Made by a program: the position numbers and the translations under genes
In this document: piece after piece, positions 58,052 through 64,000 of the stretch
Layout of the letters: each line of letters starts with the position of its first letter
Numbering within the stretch: position 1 is the first letter of the stretch
The notes under the pieces: generated by a model
Databases searched by the model: none
What the model was told of the DNA's origin: nothing
What the model saw: only the letters and a program-made list of their open reading frames with translations
NCBI GenBank assembly: GCA_950295325.1
Contig: OX485809.1
Coordinates: 12,522,001-12,586,000 of the forward strand
DNA from: Polytrichum commune
Taxonomy: Eukaryota; Streptophyta; Polytrichopsida; Polytrichales; Polytrichaceae
Reading direction: 5' to 3'
DNA length: 64,000 nucleotides

Positions 58052-60889
58052 AGTGGTAGTTTTGGGCCACCCCCTTTCGAGGGAGCCTAAAAGTATCACA
58101 CAAGCCCTTCGGTGAAGGTGGCCTGCATTTGCAGGCGCCCAAGCCGAACCCGGATGATAGGTGTATAACGTGAGTAGTTAGATTTTTAAGGGAGATTAAA
58201 TATGCGTCATAGTACCTCCGGAGGTTAGGCCTTAGTTTTTTACTAGTGTGGCTTTAAACTCCACTAACCAATTTCATATCTAGTTCTAACCTTAACCTAC
58301 AACCTATTCTACGCGCAGACGCACCAGCCTTGAAACCAAGGCAATCCTAATTTGTGAATTGGGATGGTTCTGATACACCCAACCGGGTGTGACTCATACC
58401 ACCCTAACTCAACGAACGGAATAACGACAATTTGATGGACCATTCAATTCTTCCTATTTCTTTATTTAGTTCTATTTAGTTTTCTAAGCGGGGGAACTTG
58501 GCCTAAGTCCCACCCTTCACACAAATTCCTTCTTAATTACTTACTTTTGTTTGCACGTCCTAACTTACTACATTAACATATTAGGCATCACCCCTTACCT
58601 CGGGTCTCTTGCCAACAAGGGTTTACGATTTATTTTGTATGTTTTGATTGTTAAATGTGTTTACACTGGATAGACCACGAAATGCAACTCAATGGGACCA
58701 GGGTGACGGGCGACCTGTAGGTTCAACCTGTTGCGCAATCTTCATAAATTGGGGCCATTACTCCCAATTTATGGGGCCAACAACATAATAGTGGATTCGC
58801 GGGTCATTAACCCCACCTTTCCACCAACAACATTCAGAGTGGTCGTGTCGGTGATTAATCCGACTTACCACACACGAAACTTGCTAATAAATGAAGCTAC
58901 TACCACAAAACATACCAAGGGCCCCGAAAACAATGGAATTGGGTACTCCCTTGGTGGTTAAGTGGTCAAGCCACTTGACCTTACGAGATAGGTGAGTGGG
59001 TTTAGAGATGCGTACCTTAGCCGTGCTCCCTCCAATCCTAAATGGAAGGCTTAAGGTTAGTTAATTTACCTCAATTTTCCTCGGTTGATTTGGGCTTGAT
59101 GTAGGCCGAGCCGCTACCTCCTTCCTTGCTCCACTTTCCGAGCGTCGACCTTGCCTCCTTCTTTGTAACTAGTTTGGTAGTAAGCGTACCTTAGTTAACA
59201 ATTAAAATATAAAGTGTTATTCTGCCCTGTAATTTAATCCTAAGCATAATATTTATACTTAGTGCACCAAATTATCTTTCCAATGATCTAAAAATCACTC
59301 TAATCGGATAAGAAATACAAAAGTTATGAGGGTTGGAAGTGTGAGGTCGATTCAACCGACCCTTCCAACCCACCTATCTACCTTCTAACTTCAAGAATTC
59401 ATAGCACATTCCTTACTACTTGGATCTAGGCTTTCCTTATACCATTGGAAAGCTATGAACAAGCTCTAACTAGAAAAATTATGACATCAGCAGGTTAAGC
59501 TAATAGAAATTCAGCGGACTCCTTGTAACACAGCAGTCAATCAAGAAGGCTTAAACTATGTATCTCGCCTTCAACAATTCATATCTAATTCAAATCTTAG
59601 TCGAATCAAACGTTCTATATGACCCTGGAGAGATATTAAAAAGATGTATTTGATAAAAATATGTGATTAGAAAGGCAAGCCGAAGTGAACCCAGCAGGTC
59701 CTCTGTAATGCAGCAGTCAACCAAAAGTTCTCAAACTATGTGTCCCATCTTGCACAATTCATATCTAATTCAAATCATGCTCAAATCAAATGTTCTAAGC
59801 CATTTTGGAAAGCTACACAAAAGTTCTACTTGGGAAAAATATAATTTCTTGGAATTAAAATTCCTATTGGGCTCGCAGGTCTGATCCAGCAGCCGCTACC
59901 CACAAGACCACCCAGTTTTTCTACTCCATCTTTGAAAATCCATAACTAATTGTCATCTCGACCAAATCACAAATGGGAAACGGCTATGGATAGCTATATG
60001 AAATCTCTCTAAGAGAAAAATGATAAGTATCTTGTTCTAGCTTTTGAACTAAGCCTTCAGGGCATTGGCAGATGAGGTCTATAATGCCTCTACTCAAAAC
60101 TCTACCATCCAACCTACCTTTACAAAAGAAGGAATAATTTTGTTGGTGTGTTAATAAACACACAATCTAACTAGGAGAGAGAGAGTAGAGGAGGTTCTCA
60201 AGCCTTTCTTTTAGACCATTGAGAATACATGCTAAAGGATTTTTTCCTAACTACATTGAAGCAGGGCTTCGCCCAAAAACTAGAGAAAGAGAGAGAGCTA
60301 CAAGGTGGAAGGAGGGGTTTTTAAACCCTCTCACAAAAGGGTTGGACCCCTCCTCCACCGGATCCATTTTTCAAACCCTTTCCCGAAATTTTGGCTCGGG
60401 GGTTTTCCCGGTTGAGGTTGCCACCCTCTCGCCGAGGTGGCTCCGACAAAAAACCTTTAGAAATCTTTCTAATTTTTCCGCCATCGAGTTGGCAAGGGGG
60501 CAAGTGGGCAAGTATCCCCCTTGCTCTCTTTCTTTTTTTCTTCAAAATTCTTCACGCCGATTTTATCTTCTTACGTAAAACACCTCCAATAGTCTTGTGT
60601 GCCTCACACTAACTAATAAACTAACACTTGCTTAGCTAGCATCTACTAACATTTGCTTAATAGCTAGCATCTACTAATATTTCCTTAGCTAGTTGTTTTT
60701 ACTAGCTAGCACATTTTTTCTACTTTGCTATCTTCTAGCACTACTTAGTTTCATTTTGACCTTCCTTCTTCTAGGCTAAATGCTAAATGAACTAATTTTT
60801 CCTAAATTCCCTATTAATTCTAACTTTTAATGCTAACATTCTAACTAAAAGTGATCCCGCAGAGTGGTGGACCACTCAAAGGGTTCACA
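58052..60889 (-). mobile_element. E3: 2.8-kb insertion in E2 gag, retrotransposon-like
   Basis: E1's uninterrupted gag shows this stretch is inserted. A 5-bp duplication ATCTC flanks it (58047-58051 and 60890-60894). The right end reads TGTGAACCC on the minus strand, like an LTR start. The left end lacks a canonical CA, so the copy may be truncated. A 12-base match to the Gly-type primer site (TGGTGCGTCTGC on the minus strand) lies near 58320-58331. The middle (59300-60100) has diverged repeats with 'gcagcagtcaa'. No protein was recognised. Confidence 0.6.
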
Positions 60890-60894
60890 ATCTC

Positions 60895-61104
60895 CTCTTC
60901 AAGTTGAGCTCCTAATTCTAATGTATCTAGAAATGATCTAGTCCTAGGTTCGACATTTAAGCAACTCTCTATCCTAACATCATCTTGTTCTAATCTATCA
61001 CTAATTCTAGAGGATCGTTTCTTTTGCGTAGATTTTTCTAATCCTACTATCAAGCTTGGTTTTTGAGAACGTGTCTTACCTTGCATTCCATAAGCATCGA
61101 CCAA
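60895..61104 (-). pseudogene. gag: gag start of E2
   Basis: Starts MVDAYGMQGKTRSQKPSL and ends ELGAQLEEE at the E3 junction. It is open over its length, whereas the E1 counterpart has a one-base deletion. Confidence 0.75.
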
Positions 61105-62024
61105 CCCTTACTTGACCCAAGCACAATCCTCACATTTCCCTTCTTAATCTTTCCACTTATCTTGGTGTAGATAATTAAAAATTATGGAGGTGAGGAAAAA
61201 GAACCTGCAAGCCAACTTAGGTGAACAATCCCAAACAGGGGATAGGCATGTTCATGCCAGTTGTTAGTCAAGTCGGAGCATCACCTCCGCACTTTTCTTC
61301 GAATAGGCACTCACCACATTACCGATAGTGAGGGGGTGACCGTCGCCATACATCATCTCGAAAACCAAGGTATCACCCTTAAGTTTCCAATATAATGCTA
61401 TGACTAAGGAATTACCCTCTACGTCGGATAACAACAATGGCAATTACAAAAGTCGTTCCTTAATTACTTAAAGATTCAATTGGAAGAAAGTACTCATACC
61501 TTAAGCTATCGCTTCCCCCTGCAAGTTAGCACTCCCCTCAATCGCGGTCCAATCGTGATATAACCATCACCAAAGTCTAACTAACAATTCTAACTATATC
61601 ATCACTTACAAGCCCCGAGACTCGGAGACTCACCCCGAGGTGAGTGTCAAAGTCGAAAGTCCTAAATTAATTTATCCATCTAAAAATTTAATTAGCTACT
61701 GGTCTTAGGTTCCTTTTGATTTTTTTATCAAAATCCCAAGAGGGTGGCGAACGTACCTTCGCCGCGCTCCTTCCTCAAGAATGAAATTGCATAATTGACA
61801 ATGCAATTCATTCCAAGGAATTAATTGAAATACAACTACTCTAATAAATTCAAATGAAAAACTCAAAAGAGAATACTTACCGAGCCTCGAGCACTCCTCC
61901 CTCTCTCTCAAGTTTGTGTCTCCAAATTCCTACTTGCCTCCAAGTCTTCTAGTTTCCTAGTCTCCTAGTCACCTCCAAGCCTTGTAACTACTACCCGCTT
62001 CACTCCCGGCAGACGCACCATTTA
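61105..62024 (-). other. leader and primer-binding site of E2
   Basis: Non-coding leader closely matching E1 (3580-4500). The primer site at 62002-62020 reads TGGTGCGTCTGCCGGGAG on the minus strand, four bases from the LTR end. Confidence 0.75.
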
Positions 62025-62654
62025 TGTGAGGCCAAACCCACCACCCTTTAAGCGTCCTAGTCCGGGTGATGGTGTTGAGAATCACATGTATTGTTTGTAT
62101 CGGAAGAATGATCTCTTTGCACCCAAAGGCGTTCATATCATTTTGAATCACTTTGTTTATTAGTGGTAGCCTCTTGGCTTTGGGCCGTGTTGGCCTTCTC
62201 AAGGGTCCAACCGGCGACCTTGGCAACACAAGCTCTCAAGGATATCCCCCTTTGGCCTTTGATTATTCTCTTCGTTACTTGACCATTGCTAGAGTCTTCC
62301 GCTTTCTCCATTGGCCTAACCTCCTTTGTCTCGCCAATGTGGATATCCTCCGCTTTCTCCATTTTTTTTATAAGTGATCGATTTTCTACCAAAAAGGATG
62401 TAAGTGTTGAAAAACACTCCCTTAATGGTTAAACACGCTCCCACACAATTGCCTTGCGGCCACCCTTAATTCTAACTATACTAAAAATCCTTACTACTTT
62501 CCCATGGCTAATTAAGGTTTTAGGGAATCTAATGTGATAGATGCTAGAATATGTTTGTGCCTTATTGATTAGTTCCAACTTCGAGTAGCCTATTAGCTTA
62601 ATTAAATGTAAATGGTTTACCCAACCAGGTAACCTTTTAATTTAACTAGCCTAC

Positions 62655-63430
62655 AACTTCGGCGCTCCAGGGGCCTTAAGCCAGACTTCAGTGCTTCAAA
62701 GGCTTAGCCCAGCCTCGGCGCTCCAGGGGCCTTAAGCCAGACTTCGGTGCTGCAAGGGCTTAGCCCAGTCTCAGTGATCCAGGGGCCTTAAGCCAGACTT
62801 CGGTGCTGCAAGAGCCACGGGTAGGTCACTCTAAGGCATTTTTGCGCACCACGTGCGGCTGGGGTTTTTTTGTTTTGGGGCTATTTACCTTCAAGGGTTG
62901 AATTAAAGCCTCCCTATCATTACTTAAATTTCAAAAATGGCCCATTTGTTTGCACCCTTCCATTACTTATATTGTCCAAGTCACTGCAATTTTTTGTACT
63001 CTATATTCCTTTTAAGTAATAAAAGCTAATCTACTTCCTAACGCATTGACGAGTGTAAAGGGAAACCATGGAAACAAAGAAGGGTGCAAACAGTAATATC
63101 ATTGCAAACAAAGTTATGAAGAAAACACATAGGAGACCATAGCAAACATACTAAACATACCTTCTAGGATCCTTATCTTCAGCCCCTATATTAATTTTAC
63201 AAAAAAATAATGGCCCACATTTTATGTCCATCTAACTTACTTATAATGGGATTGTCTATATTTAATGCCCCCTTCATTATTTGGAATTCCTTTATAATTT
63301 TTATTTCAAATGATTTTAATCCTCTCTATATTATGCCGCACGTCGTTTTTAAAATGCACTAAGTGACCTACCCGTGGCAAGAGCTTAGCCCAGTCTCGGT
63401 GATCCAGGGGCCTTAGCCCAGACCTCAGTA
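62655..63430. repeat. 56-58-bp minisatellite in the E2 LTR, split by a MITE
   Basis: Units built on 'ggcgctccaggggccttaag' and 'cttcggtgctgcaagggctt', three before and about one and a half after the MITE at 62816-63376. Unrelated in sequence to the 49-bp array of E1. Confidence 0.85.
62816..63376 (-). mobile_element. MITE-like DNA element with 8-bp TSD (copy 2)
   Basis: 561 bp, with terminal inverted repeats CACGGGTAGGTCACT and the 8-bp duplication GCAAGAGC (62808-62815 and 63377-63384). It is in the opposite orientation to 11164-11661. Both ends and about 300 internal bases match that copy; the centre (about 63020-63160) is unrelated, so the pair differ by internal replacement. Confidence 0.92.
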
Positions 63431-64000
63431 ACCCAGAAGCTTAATCAAGCCGAACTAAAATTTACCACAATCCACCTAATCACCTAATTAGTCAAAGGCC
63501 CACATGCGAGCCTTTCAACTACACACTAAATGTTATCCTCTCAAGATGCTTAATCGGACAATGGATAACTCTTTTATTCTTTGACTAATAAACTAACTAA
63601 TAAACTAACAACATTAACTAATCTACACACGTGGTTCCAAGCTCTAAGAGCTCACCTCCTTGAGAGGACGAGAGAGAGAGCTTAACTCCTTCACTTCACT
63701 AAAAACTAATCAACCCACACACGTGGCTCAAGCTCTTAAGAGCTCGCTCTCTTGAGAGCACTTGATAGAGAGAGAGGTAAAATGAGAGAAAAACACCTTA
63801 AGTAGCAAAGAGAGAGAGAGGGAGAGAGGGGGAGAGAGGTGAGGATAGGGTGAGAGGATTAGCACCTCCAATCACAATCCCTTAACCTTCTCCTCCAAAG
63901 TAGGGACTAATCCCCATCCACCAAGTTTCCTCCTTCCTAAACCAACAAGGTGGATCCAAAAGTGGGCATTTAACCCGCGGAGCTCACCTTGCCTCACCTT

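Larger units (their letters stand above)
43597..64000 (-). mobile_element. E2: Ty3/gypsy-type retrotransposon, outermost host
   Basis: Minus-strand relative of E1. Pieces, 5' to 3': 5' LTR from beyond 64000 to 62025; primer site 62020-62002; leader to about 61105; gag start 61104-60895; E3 insertion (58052-60889); gag 58051-57867; RT3 insertion (43884-57866); gag 43883-43597; then MULE-A. The gag pieces join in frame when the insertions are removed. Confidence 0.88.
62025..64000 (-). repeat. 5' LTR of E2 (runs past the right edge)
   Basis: The LTR 3' boundary is CCTCACA at 62025 (minus strand). It contains a conserved near-end block (62170-62240) shared with E1 and with the LTR at 1-1669, a minisatellite, a MITE, and the block 63570-64000 matching E1 5560-5930. 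Confidence 0.85.

Noticed and set aside
1-64000. Host tRNA, rRNA or ordinary plant genes
   Set aside because: None seen; all coding signals could be assigned to mobile elements.

Overview
The window is plant nuclear DNA made entirely of nested mobile elements. I see no ordinary single-copy host gene and no RNA gene. Land-plant origin is inferred from Ty3/gypsy elements primed by initiator-Met and (as I recall that tRNA's 3' end) Gly tRNAs, plant-type introns, and a Mutator-like transposase with WRKY-GCM1 and SWIM zinc domains. I cannot name the species.

The core is a pair of large Mutator-like elements (MULEs), one inside the other. MULE-B (15432-42643) has terminal inverted repeats sharing AAGCTATTTTGCGAGCGGT and a 10-bp target duplication TCCATGCGTC (15422-15431 and 42644-42653). 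It sits inside the transposase gene of a relative, MULE-A. MULE-A runs from beyond the left window edge to about 43596. Skipping MULE-B and one TSD copy, MULE-A's transposase frame continues from 15431 into its SWIM exon at 42654-43019. Without its retrotransposon load MULE-B is about 13.4 kb.

Each MULE has a divergent promoter of about 370 bp. Rightward it drives a 142-residue Cys/His protein gene, then the transposase (about 1,190 aa). Leftward lies a many-exon gene of about 1,190 codons, here called P. P encodes a basic N-terminus, a ParB/sulfiredoxin-like domain (FFVCDGNHRRQAW), a Lys/Glu-rich middle and a permuted N6-adenine/N4-cytosine methyltransferase-like domain (VDLILVDQPEGLP before GDLVVDCTAATG). 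ParB plus methyltransferase is known from phages and prophages; as cargo of a plant Mutator-like element it is the most interesting thing here. One intron of P holds a different tandem array in each copy (304-bp higher-order unit in A, 169-bp unit in B). Both arrays carry the near-palindrome TCGGC(A/C)CCGA about once per unit.

Layout: 1-1669, right part of an LTR; 1670-6104, gypsy element E1 (minus) ending in MULE-A; 6105-15431, MULE-A left part (P remnants, array, small gene, transposase with a MITE and a solo LTR); 15432-42643, MULE-B, whose P gene is split by gypsy element RT2 (21147-34953), itself hit by RT1 (21975-28742) and a solo LTR; 42654-43596, end of MULE-A; 43597-64000, gypsy element E2 (minus), the outermost host, containing RT3 (43884-57866, with RT4 at 48129-54963 inside), E3 (58052-60889) and a second MITE. 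Target duplications were read directly for nine insertions: MULE-B, RT1-RT4, two solo LTRs and two MITEs. E3 has a provisional tenth.

Almost every coding region is decayed. Only the two copies of the 142-residue gene are fully open.
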